Shown: positions 6,819-15,577, counted from the first letter of the stretch. The stretch is DNA of 39,141 nucleotides from CAYVTD01 sp964454445 (GCA_964454445.1 CAYVTD010000030.1:1-39141), one strand, 5' to 3'. A program made the numbers and translations. Notes: generated from the letters alone by a model not told the origin.

Positions 6819-8747
6819 CTATTTCGGTGTTACGATGCGAATCTGAACTGTTCTTGATAGCTGCCTACCAATGGGCGAATCATTGTTGAATATCAAATTG
6901 TTTTCTCCTATTGCAAAAGTTTTGAAGCTTGCAGGTTTTATTTTTGCTTTTAAATAATCTTCCACAGCTTTAGCTCTTTTCTGGGATAGTTTTCTATTAT
7001 ATTCCTCGTTGCCAATTCTATCAGTGTAGCCATAAATCTCAACTGTCGAATTGAATTTTATAGCCGGTATAACGTGTTCGTCTAAAATTTTGCGGTCTTC
7101 AGCCGAGACTTCTGCCTTGTCGAAATCGAATAGAACCAAGCTAAATTTGGAAATCGTTTTATCTGGCAGATCTTCCTGTTTTTTTCTTTTTTGAGAAATG
7201 TAATCCACTGGGATTGAGCCGGAAATCTGGTCGGATTTACCTTTGACATTTTCTGCAGAATAGAAATATTCGACGGGTGCTTGGCTATCTGATAGTTCAT
7301 TAGGGAAGATAATCCAGGATAAAGATTCTTCATTTCCTTCGCCGCTCATTACTTTTAAGTTATCCCTGCCTTGGAAAAGCTCGAGTTTCCACATTTTAAT
7401 GGAATCAGTTGATTCAATTTGAGGTATGAACTCGATATTGTTAGGATTTGCCAATCGCCTTACGTCTTCTTTTATAATAATTGGGGCAAGAATATCCTTG
7501 TTTGAGCTGGAAAGAGTAACTCTTCTATTTTCAGCAACTCCTTCAGGATCTGCAGAAGTGGAAGGTTTGTCGGGCAGGCCGCTTGTCATCTTGACGTTAA
7601 TTCGCATTGGATTAATATCAAAACTTTTAACAAGATAGTCTTTTACAAATTCGGCTCTTTGCAAAGCCAAGCCGTCTTTTCCTTTTTCAATTTTTCCATC
7701 GGTAGAGCCGGTAATGGTTAATTCAGCGTTTTTTATTTCTTCCATTCGTCTTCCAATGACATCGAGTGTATGCCTGTTAATAGAAATCGCTTCTGGCTCG
7801 AGCTGCTCTAAATTGAACTCTCCAGTTTGAGTATTCATTGCAAGAGCTTGGTCTTGAGCTGTTGGTTCTGTTTTGTCCTGTGGGAAAAAGACGTAGCTTA
7901 AAAAGGGAAAGAGTTCCATATATTGAATCTCTTCGACGTTTAAACGCTCCATTGGTTTTTTGTTTCCCTCTGAGTCGTAGTAATTCACTTCTTTCATTCT
8001 AACTTTGATGGAAGATTGCTGTTCAACAATTTTTTCTGGTGGTGAGCTTAGTCCAAATGTTAGATTTATTCCGAAGCGAATTTGTGGTATCGACCATTTG
8101 TCGAATTGTGCATTAGTCGAAACTTTTGTGAAAGGCATTCTGAAAGACGCTTCCGGGGTTAAAGCAACTGTCTCGCTTAATGGGATTTCATATCCAGCCC
8201 CGATAACTCCAGCAAAGCGCATCGAGGCGTCAAGTAGTTCCATATCAACTAAGTCAGTAATATAATCCTTGTTAGGCTCTTCATAATAATCATATTTTTT
8301 CACGACAGGAATGCCCAATTCCAAGCCACCAAGCAGATAAAAACCGCTATTGTCGAATATTTCGTGGATTTGAAGAATGGGAGAAATCTCGAAATAACCA
8401 ATTTTTCCGTTTATATATTGGCTTGTATCGTTAATGAATGACTCCAATTTGCCATTCATACTATTATAACCCAAACGGGCTGAGATTACGAACATATTGC
8501 TAATTGGGAAGTTGGCAATGCCGCCTATATTAAATCCTAATTCGTTTTTATTCTTATTAAAAGAAAAGATATGTTCGGCGTTAAGATTGTCTCTTATGGA
8601 GAAATTGAAGTCAGGATTGTGCATATTGTAGTTCAAGCCTCCATAAACACCCAAAGAAACAGGGCGATCTTCATTTTGTGAATATAAAGCAATAGAGAAT
8701 GAAATCAATGCGGATAGCATCACTAGGAAGAAAAGTGTTTTTTTCAT
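6819..8747 (-). CDS. OmpA-family envelope protein with two OmpA-like segments
   Basis: A 642-aa exported protein. An N-terminal signal peptide (KK followed by a hydrophobic stretch, likely cut near ALYSQ) precedes about 200 residues with repeated GxxxGxN and aromatic beta patterns, which look like an outer-membrane barrel (YGGLNYNM, ARLGYNSM, LGGLELG). Around 330-430 is a first OmpA-like segment (LTITGSTD, then ENRRVTLSS). A beta-rich linker follows, and the last 110 residues are a clear OmpA C-terminal peptidoglycan-binding domain (FDFDKAEVS, EIYGYTDRIG, NRKLSQKRAKAVEDYL, RTVQIRI). It probably anchors the outer membrane to peptidoglycan. It starts 45 bp after osmC. Confidence 0.87.
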   Translation of the reverse strand: MKKTLFFLVMLSALISFSIALYSQNEDRPVSLGVYGGLNYNMHNPDFNFSIRDNLNAEHIFSFNKNKNELGFNIGGIANFPISNMFVISARLGYNSMNGKLESFINDTSQYINGKIGYFEISPILQIHEIFDNSGFYLLGGLELGIPVVKKYDYYEEPNKDYITDLVDMELLDASMRFAGVIGAGYEIPLSETVALTPEASFRMPFTKVSTNAQFDKWSIPQIRFGINLTFGLSSPPEKIVEQQSSIKVRMKEVNYYDSEGNKKPMERLNVEEIQYMELFPFLSYVFFPQDKTEPTAQDQALAMNTQTGEFNLEQLEPEAISINRHTLDVIGRRMEEIKNAELTITGSTDGKIEKGKDGLALQRAEFVKDYLVKSFDINPMRINVKMTSGLPDKPSTSADPEGVAENRRVTLSSSNKDILAPIIIKEDVRRLANPNNIEFIPQIESTDSIKMWKLELFQGRDNLKVMSGEGNEESLSWIIFPNELSDSQAPVEYFYSAENVKGKSDQISGSIPVDYISQKRKKQEDLPDKTISKFSLVLFDFDKAEVSAEDRKILDEHVIPAIKFNSTVEIYGYTDRIGNEEYNRKLSQKRAKAVEDYLKAKIKPASFKTFAIGENNLIFNNDSPIGRQLSRTVQIRIVTPK

Positions 8748-8792
8748 TATAAATTTTTTTATAGTTTAACAGATGGTTATTTATTTATGTGT

Positions 8793-9212
8793 TTATGACT
8801 TTAAAACTTTAACTTCGTAAGTTACTTCGCAGCCGGCGAGCTTAAACATAGCTGAGGCGCCACAATATTTTTCTTGAGATAGCTCGACACTTCGTTGAAG
8901 GTCTGCCTCAGTTGCATCTGGGCTTGTAAGTGTATATTTTAAATGGGTTTTTATAAAAATTTTGGGGTGCTTTTCGCGTCGTTCACCTGTTATTTCGACT
9001 TCAAATGCGTCGATAATTTTGCGTTTTTTTCTTAAGATACTTAAAATATCCATTGTAGAGCAAGTGCCCATTGCTTCGAGCATTACAACCATTGGAGTTG
9101 ATGCAGTATCCTCACCTCCGACAGCAGGAACGGTATCAAATATCGTTTCGTGTCCTTTTGCATCTGAGCCGATGATTCGCATATTGCGGTCAAGCTTTAA
9201 TTTTACATTCAT
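8793..9212 (-). CDS. OsmC/Ohr-family protein
   Basis: A 139-aa OsmC-fold protein. Two cysteines sit where the family has its peroxidatic pair: Cys51 in GTCSTMD and Cys117 in EKYCGASAMF. The family reduces organic hydroperoxides, but the SxEKYC arrangement belongs to the YhfA-like branch whose substrate is less certain. There is no signal peptide, so it is cytosolic. It is the first gene of the minus-strand run leading into the OmpA-family gene, and a TATATTTG element lies about 65 bp upstream of its start. Confidence 0.87.
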   Translation of the reverse strand: MNVKLKLDRNMRIIGSDAKGHETIFDTVPAVGGEDTASTPMVVMLEAMGTCSTMDILSILRKKRKIIDAFEVEITGERREKHPKIFIKTHLKYTLTSPDATEADLQRSVELSQEKYCGASAMFKLAGCEVTYEVKVLKS

Positions 9213-9534
9213 AATTTTTCCTTCAGATTAATACTTTAAAACACTATAAAATTAAAAATATTTGTAATTCTCTTAAACAAATATAATGTGCAGAAACTTT
9301 ATTCCTCTTATTATGCTAATAAATGTTATAACGCTCAAAAATTGTTTTAATTATAAATATATTTTAATAATATTCCTAATTTATGCTATTATGTTAAAGC
9401 ATCTACTTTTATAATGAATGAAATATAAAACAAACAAGCTAAAGTTAATCGAAATATTAGTCGAGCATAAACGTTAATTACACAGCAAATAATTCATTAA
9501 TAAAATAAAGAATAATTATAAAAAAAGAAAAAAG
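9213..9534. other. Divergent intergenic region osmC / MBL hydrolase
   Basis: About 320 bp, very AT-rich, between two divergent genes, so it should hold both promoters. A minus-strand TATATTTG element is listed separately. I see no RNA gene, repeat or hairpin terminator in it. Confidence 0.5.
9278..9285 (-). promoter_or_regulatory. Candidate Bacteroidota-type -7 element (TATATTTG) of osmC
   Basis: It matches the TAnnTTTG consensus on the minus strand, about 65 bp before the osmC start. No TTTG -33 partner is obvious, and such octamers arise by chance in AT-rich DNA. Confidence 0.3.
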
Positions 9535-10386
9535 ATGAAACTCAAAAATTATCAAATTGATACAGTTGATACAGGAATATTTTTTCTCGATGGCGGAGCA
9601 ATGTTTGGGGTAGTTCCAAAAGTAATGTGGTCGAAGGCATACAATCAAGGCGATGAAAAGAACAGGATACCACTTGCAGCGCGCCCACTTTTAATCAGGG
9701 GTGAGGGTAAAAATATACTTGTTGATACCGGAAATGGCATAAATTACAACGAAAAAATACTGTCAATTTATGGTATTGACCGTGAAAAATCTGATATTGC
9801 TAACTCTCTTAAGCCATTTGATTTGAAGCCTGAAGACATTAGCGATGTAATCCTGACTCACCTTCATTTCGACCATTGTGGCGCTTCTACAATTATAAGA
9901 AATGGAGAATTCGAGCCTGCGTTTGTAAATGCTAAGTATTATATTCAAAAAGAACATCTGAAATGGGCTAAGAATCCGAATATGAAAGACTCTGCTTCTT
10001 TTATACCTGAAAACTTTATTCCAATCGATTCCAATGGGCTTTTCGAGCAACTCGATGGCGAAGGAGAGGTTTTTCCTGGAATTAGCGTTATTCCTGTTAA
10101 TGGGCATACTCCTTCGATGCAGATGGTAAAAATCAGCGATGGAAGCGACACAATCCTCTATTGTGCTGACTTGGCGCCAACATCTGCCCATCTTCGCTAT
10201 ACTTTTGGCTTGGCTTATGATAATCTTCCCTTGACAACAATCGAAGAAAAGATAAAGTACTTGCCACAGGCTTATGAGGAAAAATGGACTATCGTTTTCG
10301 AGCATGATGCGTTCATTCAAGCAGGTAAATTAAAATCCGGAGACAAAGGCTTTGAACTCGATGAAGCAATCAAGATAACTGTATAA
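9535..10386 (+). CDS. MBL-fold metallo-hydrolase (lactonase-like)
   Basis: A 283-aa metallo-beta-lactamase-fold enzyme. The metal site is complete: HLHFDH at 109-114, the histidine of VNGHTPS near 183, the aspartate of YCADLAPT near 211, and the histidine of FEHD near 268. The layout, with a long N-terminal beta region and a conserved LVDTGNG near 62-68, resembles N-acyl-homoserine-lactone lactonase and YtnP-type hydrolases. The substrate cannot be named from sequence. There is no signal peptide, so it acts in the cytosol. It stands alone on the plus strand, with serS starting 191 bp later. Confidence 0.87.
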   Translation: MKLKNYQIDTVDTGIFFLDGGAMFGVVPKVMWSKAYNQGDEKNRIPLAARPLLIRGEGKNILVDTGNGINYNEKILSIYGIDREKSDIANSLKPFDLKPEDISDVILTHLHFDHCGASTIIRNGEFEPAFVNAKYYIQKEHLKWAKNPNMKDSASFIPENFIPIDSNGLFEQLDGEGEVFPGISVIPVNGHTPSMQMVKISDGSDTILYCADLAPTSAHLRYTFGLAYDNLPLTTIEEKIKYLPQAYEEKWTIVFEHDAFIQAGKLKSGDKGFELDEAIKITV

Positions 10387-10528
10387 ATTCTGAACTGTTT
10401 ACTAGAGATTTTCTTTTAGTTAGATTCTTTTATAAATCCTTTAAAATGCTATTAAATTGTTAAATATCTGAATTGTTGAAACTAGTATAATTTTTTTAAA
10501 GTATATCGAAATATTTTCATTAAATCAT

Positions 10529-10536
10529 TATTTTTG
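10529..10536 (+). promoter_or_regulatory. Candidate -7 element (TATTTTTG) of serS
   Basis: A TAnnTTTG match 41 bp before the serS ATG, a sensible distance for a short leader. There is no clear -33 element, and chance occurrence is possible in this AT-rich spacer. Confidence 0.3.
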
Positions 10537-10577
10537 AATAAATAAATTATGCTTATTTGAATAAACTAGAAAACAAA

Positions 10578-11840
10578 ATGCTTGACGTCAAATTTATTAG
10601 AGAAAATATTGAGCTTGTTAAGGAGAATTCGGCTCGTAAAAACGAAAAACCTAACATTAATAGATTTATTGAGTTAGATGCGAAAAGGCGAAATATAATC
10701 CAGGAATCGCAAGATTTGAAAAACGAGCGTAATGTCGTTAGCAAAGAAATTGCTGATTTAAAAAAGAAAAAGCTCGATGCCGAAACTAAAATCGCCGAAA
10801 TGAAGCTTGTCTCGGAGAAAATAAAAGTTTTAGATGATGATTTGCGTATAGTGGAAGAAGAGATTCAAACTTTAGCCCTTTACATTCCAAATATGCTCCA
10901 CGAATCTGTACCGACAGGCAAAACAAGCCAAGACAATATCCAAATTCGCAGTTGGGGCGAGCCGAAAATATTTGATAAAAAGATAGATCACATTGAAATT
11001 TCGAAAAAACTTGGGATCATTGATTTCGAACGAGGTGCAAAGGTTACCGGTAGTGGTTTTGCTTTCTATGTTGGCAAAGGTGCCGCATTGGAAAGAGCTT
11101 TAATCAATTTCATGCTCGAGTTTCACATTGAAACGAATGGCTATACGGAAATTATGGCGCCTCTTATGGTTACGCCAGATTCCGCAAGGCGAACGGGACA
11201 GCTCCCAAAGATGGAAGAAGATATGTATTACGTCGAAAAAGATAATTTTTATCTTATTCCGACTGCCGAGGTGCCGATTACAAACTACTTTGCTGACGAA
11301 ATGCTTCGTTATGAGGATTTACCGCTTAGATTTGTTGGTTATACGCCATGTTTTAGAAGGGAAGCGGGCAGTTATGGCAAGGAAACGCGCGGTTTTTTGC
11401 GGGTTCACCAATTTAATAAGGTAGAATTAGTGAAATTTGTCGCACCGGAACGCTCCTATGACGAGCTGGAGTCCATCACATTCAACGCAGAGACCATCTT
11501 ACAGTTGCTCGGGCTTTCCTATCGCGTTATGCTGCTTTGCAGTGGCGATACAAGCTTCTCCAGTGCCAAAACATACGACATCGAATGCTGGTCACCAGTC
11601 GAACAAAGCTGGCTCGAGGTTTCCAGTTGCTCCAATTTCGAAGATTTTCAAGCCCGACGCGCCAACATACGCTTCAAACGCAATTCTCAAGCCAAACCAG
11701 AGTTCGTCCATACCTTAAATGGCAGCGGCTTAGCCACGAGTAGAGTCATCGTTGCCATTCTCGAGCAATTTTATGATGGCGAAAAGCTCTTCGTACCCGA
11801 ACCCCTCAGAAAATTTACAGGCTTCGATTACATCAAATGA
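10578..11840 (+). CDS. serS: Seryl-tRNA synthetase
   Basis: A 420-aa class II aminoacyl-tRNA synthetase charging tRNA-Ser (and tRNA-Sec where present). An N-terminal coiled-coil arm, rich in charged heptads (about 25-105), precedes the catalytic core. Motif 2 is CFRREAGSYGKETRG followed by RVHQFNKVE, and motif 3 is NGSGLATSRVIVAILEQF. The start is the ATG at 10578 giving MLDVKFIREN, the usual SerRS N-terminus; an in-frame TTG seven codons earlier adds residues the family lacks. The first half is about 38% GC in a sampled 60-bp stretch, while the last third is about 52%, a swing that continues into the next gene. The encoded protein looks intact. Confidence 0.96.
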   Translation: MLDVKFIRENIELVKENSARKNEKPNINRFIELDAKRRNIIQESQDLKNERNVVSKEIADLKKKKLDAETKIAEMKLVSEKIKVLDDDLRIVEEEIQTLALYIPNMLHESVPTGKTSQDNIQIRSWGEPKIFDKKIDHIEISKKLGIIDFERGAKVTGSGFAFYVGKGAALERALINFMLEFHIETNGYTEIMAPLMVTPDSARRTGQLPKMEEDMYYVEKDNFYLIPTAEVPITNYFADEMLRYEDLPLRFVGYTPCFRREAGSYGKETRGFLRVHQFNKVELVKFVAPERSYDELESITFNAETILQLLGLSYRVMLLCSGDTSFSSAKTYDIECWSPVEQSWLEVSSCSNFEDFQARRANIRFKRNSQAKPEFVHTLNGSGLATSRVIVAILEQFYDGEKLFVPEPLRKFTGFDYIK

Positions 11841-11884
11841 CCCCAGGATTACTTTTTAAGCCTTTTTTTCCTTATTTTAGCTTT

Positions 11885-11910
11885 CCGGTGCTTTTTAATT
11901 GCCGGTTTTT
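11885..11910 (+). terminator. Possible weak intrinsic terminator after serS
   Basis: CCGGT at 11885-11889 can pair with GCCGG at 11901-11905 (one T-G wobble) around an 11-nt loop, followed by five T. The short stem and long loop make this a weak candidate. Confidence 0.3.
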
Positions 11911-11943
11911 CATGTTTTGTAAACCAATTTCAGAGATTCGTAA

Positions 11944-14085
11944 ATGCTCCAATTAATTCAATACCAGAAAACCGGCGAGATTGTCGTCGCCGAATTGCCT
12001 GCTCCCTCATGCCCCGATGACTTCGTCTTAGTAAGGAATGCTTCGTCACTTATCAGCGCTGGAACTGAAAAGATTTCTGTCGATAATGCCAAAGCTTCCT
12101 TATTAGAAAGAGCGAGAAGGCAACCTGACCAAGTGAAACTTGTTATGGATTACGTGAGAAAAGAAGGTTTAGCCTCTACTTTTAAAAGAGTTAAATCGAA
12201 AATCGATTCTTATAAATTCCTCGGATATAGTTCTGCAGGCACCGTTATTGAATCTAAATGCCCCGAATTTTCACCCGGAGACCGCGTGGCTTGTGCTGGA
12301 GCTGGTTATGCTATGCATGCCGAGATTGTCGCCGTTCCCAAGAACCTCGCCGCTCTTATGCCACCTTCCGTGAGCTTTTCCGACGCCGCCTATACTACTT
12401 TAGGCGCTATCGCCTTGCAATCTGTTAGGCAAGCCGACCTTAAATTAGGAGAAAATTGTGCTGTTATCGGACTCGGGCTTCTCGGACAAATCACCGTCCA
12501 GCTTTTAAAAGCCTCCGGTGTTAAAACTGCAGGGCTCGACATCAATAAAGTTCATTTCGAGAATGCTAAAAAGTTCGGTTGCAATGCTACATATCCGAGC
12601 AATTCTGATTATGTTAAAAATCTTTTTGCTTTTGCTGATAACGAGGGTTTCGATGCCGTAATTATTGCTGCAAGCAGCAACTCCAACCAACCTATTGAAT
12701 TAGCCCTCGATATTACTCGCAAGAAAGGAAGGATTATTGTACTCGGAGCCGTCAATATGGACATCCCCAGAGCACCTTTTTATCTGAAGGAAATTGATTT
12801 AAAGATATCCAGCAGTTATGGCCCAGGAAGATATGATGCTTCTTATGAGGAGCAAGGTATTGATTATCCTTACGCTTATGTTAGATGGACTGAAAATCGT
12901 AATATGAAAGCAATTATTAGTTTAATTGCCGATGGAAAATTGGATTTTGCATCAATGACTACACATAATTTTGATATTAAGAATGCTACTGAGGCTTACG
13001 AATTAATTTCTGGAACTACCAAATCGCATTATTTAGGTATTATTATTAATTATCCACAAGAAAATATTGCATTAAAGCGAAGTATCATATTAAAAGATAC
13101 TTACGAAAGTCAATCTGATGTAAGAATTGGATTTTTAGGAGCAGGAAATTTTGCTCAAAATTATCTTTTGCCGCACCTAAAAGCAACCGGAGCAGATTTT
13201 GTCGGAGTTTCCACATCAAAAGCAGCGAATTCCTTTTCTGTTGCAAAGCTTTTTGGATTTTCAGTAAGCTCGGTCGATTCTTCTGAATTGATTGAAAATA
13301 AAGATATTAATACTATTTTTTGTGCTACCCGCCACGACACACATTCAAAATACGTTATTGAGGCAATCAAAGCAGGAAAGCCTGTTTTTGTCGAGAAACC
13401 ATTGGCTATTTCATCAGATGAATTAGAAAATATAGCAGAAAATATTACTTTGTACAACGGCAGAATTATGGTTGGTTACAACAGGAGATTTTCTGCACCA
13501 TTTAATTATATAAAAGAAGTCTTCGCCGAAAGAAAAGAACCGATGGCGATTAATTATAGGGTAAACGCGGGATTTATAGCCAAAGATCATTGGGTTCATA
13601 ATCAGGGCGGGAGAATTATTGGCGAGGTTTGCCATTTTATTGATTGTATAAATTATCTTACCGAAGCTCTTCCTCAAAGGATTTATGCAGAAAATACCTC
13701 TTCTGGTGCCAACGGGGTTATTAATAGAGATAACGTAATAATATCAATGAAATACGACGATGGTTCCGTTGCAAATATTAGTTATTTTGCCAATGGTGGC
13801 GCCTCCTTATCCAAAGAATATTGCGAAATTTATTGCGAAGGAATATCAGCAGTTATGAACGATTTTAAAACTGTAGATATTTATAGAAATAATAATGTAA
13901 AAAATAGAAAATTTGATGGCACCAAAGGGCATAAAGAAGAAGTATTTGCAACTATTGAAGCAATCAAGCAAGGAAAACAAATGCCCATTTCAATAAATGA
14001 ATTATATTATACCTCAAAGGCAACATTTGCCATCATTAAATCCCTCGAAAATGGCATTCCTGTTTATCTAAATTCTGAATTATAA
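11944..14085 (+). CDS. Bi-domain oxidoreductase: zinc-type alcohol dehydrogenase fused to Gfo/Idh/MocA dehydrogenase
   Basis: A 713-aa two-domain NAD(P)-dependent enzyme. Residues 1 to about 365 are a medium-chain alcohol-dehydrogenase-like unit (SAGTEK, PGDRVACAGAGYA, and the Rossmann motif IGLGLLGQ near 177). Residues from about 390 are a Gfo/Idh/MocA unit (IGFLGAGNFAQ, then KPVFVEKPLAI with the family EKP motif, and GEVCHFIDCINYL with the usual histidine). This fused architecture recurs in bacterial surface-polysaccharide loci, where it is thought to process sugars; the substrate is unknown. No Shine-Dalgarno is obvious. Sampled GC falls from about 55% near 12300 to under 20% near 13900, roughly following the domain order. 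The neighbour serS is unrelated in function. Confidence 0.87.
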   Translation: MLQLIQYQKTGEIVVAELPAPSCPDDFVLVRNASSLISAGTEKISVDNAKASLLERARRQPDQVKLVMDYVRKEGLASTFKRVKSKIDSYKFLGYSSAGTVIESKCPEFSPGDRVACAGAGYAMHAEIVAVPKNLAALMPPSVSFSDAAYTTLGAIALQSVRQADLKLGENCAVIGLGLLGQITVQLLKASGVKTAGLDINKVHFENAKKFGCNATYPSNSDYVKNLFAFADNEGFDAVIIAASSNSNQPIELALDITRKKGRIIVLGAVNMDIPRAPFYLKEIDLKISSSYGPGRYDASYEEQGIDYPYAYVRWTENRNMKAIISLIADGKLDFASMTTHNFDIKNATEAYELISGTTKSHYLGIIINYPQENIALKRSIILKDTYESQSDVRIGFLGAGNFAQNYLLPHLKATGADFVGVSTSKAANSFSVAKLFGFSVSSVDSSELIENKDINTIFCATRHDTHSKYVIEAIKAGKPVFVEKPLAISSDELENIAENITLYNGRIMVGYNRRFSAPFNYIKEVFAERKEPMAINYRVNAGFIAKDHWVHNQGGRIIGEVCHFIDCINYLTEALPQRIYAENTSSGANGVINRDNVIISMKYDDGSVANISYFANGGASLSKEYCEIYCEGISAVMNDFKTVDIYRNNNVKNRKFDGTKGHKEEVFATIEAIKQGKQMPISINELYYTSKATFAIIKSLENGIPVYLNSEL

Positions 14086-14115
14086 TCAGTCAGGTCAATC
14101 GCTTAATTATATTTC

Positions 14116-14160
14116 TTAATATTTTAATTAATAAATAATATATAATTATTAAAATATTAA
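14116..14160. repeat. AT-only 13-bp inverted repeat at convergent gene ends
   Basis: A perfect 13-bp arm (14116-14128) repeats in inverted form at 14148-14160 with a 19-bp spacer, all A and T. It sits exactly between the stops of two convergent genes and overlaps the stop of the minus-strand one, so it may act as a weak bidirectional terminator. AT-only palindromes are common in such DNA. Confidence 0.45.
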
Positions 14161-15104
14161 AGAACTGTCAAATCCACATAAACTTCATCACTATAATCGC
14201 TTGTTTGTGTTGCATTCCTTGCTCTAATTTTAAAATGATTGCGCTTGCCAATGATCCCCGGCGCCTTAAATGAATAGTCCGACGTAGTATTTAATAATTG
14301 AAATTTATTACTTGGCGTTCCCAGTTCAGTTAATGATATAAATATTTGATATATTGTAGCATCTTCGACTTCATCCCAAGCAAGATTTACAAAAGTTGGA
14401 ATTTCAATATCTCTTTCTGCTGTAAGATTTTTTGGTTTATAAAGATTATGATTAACTTTTGGGTAAATCAAATAATCATTGTACTTAGCCTCATCAATAT
14501 CATCCCAGATAATCTTACCTATTTTACAGTATTTTGTTACATAATTATAAATTTCATTACCTTTAGTAATACGGTCTACAGTTTTTATATCACGCTGGGT
14601 AATAGCTGTATTAATCGCCTCAATATCTGTCTCAAAAGCATCAGCGCCATCTTCTACCGCATCAATCATATCCTGAGTTAATCCTACATCATCTAAGTCA
14701 TCGAGATATTCAGTAGCAGTTAAAACTACTTGCCGACAAGTAGTGAAAAATTCATTATCCTTTAATTTAGAAATATTTCTAACCCCGAACTTTTTATATT
14801 TTGGCGAATTTTCTCCCCACTTAATTATTGCACATTGAGTTACATCCCGGACTTTAACTGTCAAATCTAATCGGTCATTATCCTTATTTTCGACAGCAAT
14901 AGAAACATTTGCCTGATAATATGAATCATTCGGAAATATTTCAAATGCATTAATTAATGCAGTCAAACTAACTACATCAGCAGCTAACACACCTCGAGTT
15001 GTAAATTGAATTATATCTCGAGTAATATTTGAACATAATCTATTTGCAAAAGCTATTAACTCTGAATCAGACATCATATAGAGTCTTCTTGATTCATTTA
15101 ACAT
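14157..15104 (-). CDS. Unrecognised 315-aa protein with C-terminal fibronectin type III-like domain
   Basis: I do not recognise this protein as a whole. Residues 1 to about 215 are mostly helical and acidic (for example the DLDDVGLTQDMIDAVEDGAD stretch). From about 225 to the end, a beta-rich segment with PTFVNLAWDEVEDATIYQIFIS and FKIRARNATQTSDYSDEV fits a fibronectin type III fold. There is no signal peptide or membrane segment, which is unusual for an FN3 protein. The start is the ATG at 15104 because GGAGG lies 5 nt upstream (15110-15114); a TTG four codons earlier overlaps that site. The gene is AT-rich, isolated, and next to a repeat array and an assembly gap, so it looks like accessory DNA. 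Confidence 0.72.
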   Translation of the reverse strand: MLNESRRLYMMSDSELIAFANRLCSNITRDIIQFTTRGVLAADVVSLTALINAFEIFPNDSYYQANVSIAVENKDNDRLDLTVKVRDVTQCAIIKWGENSPKYKKFGVRNISKLKDNEFFTTCRQVVLTATEYLDDLDDVGLTQDMIDAVEDGADAFETDIEAINTAITQRDIKTVDRITKGNEIYNYVTKYCKIGKIIWDDIDEAKYNDYLIYPKVNHNLYKPKNLTAERDIEIPTFVNLAWDEVEDATIYQIFISLTELGTPSNKFQLLNTTSDYSFKAPGIIGKRNHFKIRARNATQTSDYSDEVYVDLTVL

Positions 15105-15109
15105 AACAT

Positions 15110-15114
15110 CCTCC
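15110..15114 (-). promoter_or_regulatory. Shine-Dalgarno GGAGG of the FN3-like gene
   Basis: A perfect GGAGG, 5 nt before the ATG at 15104. It rules out the upstream in-frame TTG as the start and is the best sign that this unrecognised gene is really translated. Confidence 0.7.
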
Positions 15115-15309
15115 AAAATATAATAAATAAAATAATAAATAAATGATTATGCAAAATAAATAATAAATACATATTATACAAGAAAAAAAATAAAATAATA
15201 AAAAAAATATATAAAATAATTAATAAATATTAAGAATTATATAAATAATTATATTATATAATATTTAGAAATAAAATAAAACTTATATGATGTACATATT
15301 TATTATTAT
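15115..15309. other. Extremely AT-rich spacer up to the assembly gap
   Basis: Almost entirely A and T, with runs of A and TAAT/ATAA patterns and very few G or C. It contains no gene I can support. It should include the promoter of the FN3-like gene. Confidence 0.5.
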
Positions 15310-15409
15310 NNNNNNNNNNNNNNNNNNNNNNNNNNNNNNNNNNNNNNNNNNNNNNNNNNNNNNNNNNNNNNNNNNNNNNNNNNNNNNNNNNNNNNNNNNN
15401 NNNNNNNNN
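15310..15409. other. Assembly gap (100 N)
   Basis: Exactly 100 N, a conventional filler for a gap of unknown length. The right edge abuts the 21-bp tandem array, so the array probably caused the break and its true copy number is unknown. Confidence 0.97.
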
Positions 15410-15577
15410 GTAGAACAATTTCCTCATTATGTAGAACAATTTCCTCATTATGTAGAACAATTTCCTCATTATGTAGAACAATTTCTTCATTATGTAGAAC
15501 AATTTCTTCATTATGTAGAACAATTTTCTCATTATGTAGAACAATTTCTTCATTATGTAGAACAATTTCCTCATTAT
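15410..15577. repeat. Tandem array: eight 21-bp units beside the gap
   Basis: Eight consecutive 21-bp units, each beginning GTAGAACAATTT, without spacers. They differ only at two adjacent positions (CCT in units 1-3 and 8, CTT in 4, 5 and 7, TCT in 6). Because 21 is a multiple of three, several frames stay open. On the minus strand an ATG at 15587 gives MVNH followed by a NEEIVLH heptad repeat; another minus frame reads MRKLFYI and the plus frame VEQFPHY. In the NEEIVLH frame three of the four variant units are silent. This could be the start of a heptad-repeat protein cut by the gap, or a noncoding minisatellite; I cannot tell which. Confidence 0.9.

Noticed and set aside
15410..15577. CRISPR array
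   Set aside because: The 21-bp units are directly adjacent with no unique spacers, and no cas gene is nearby.
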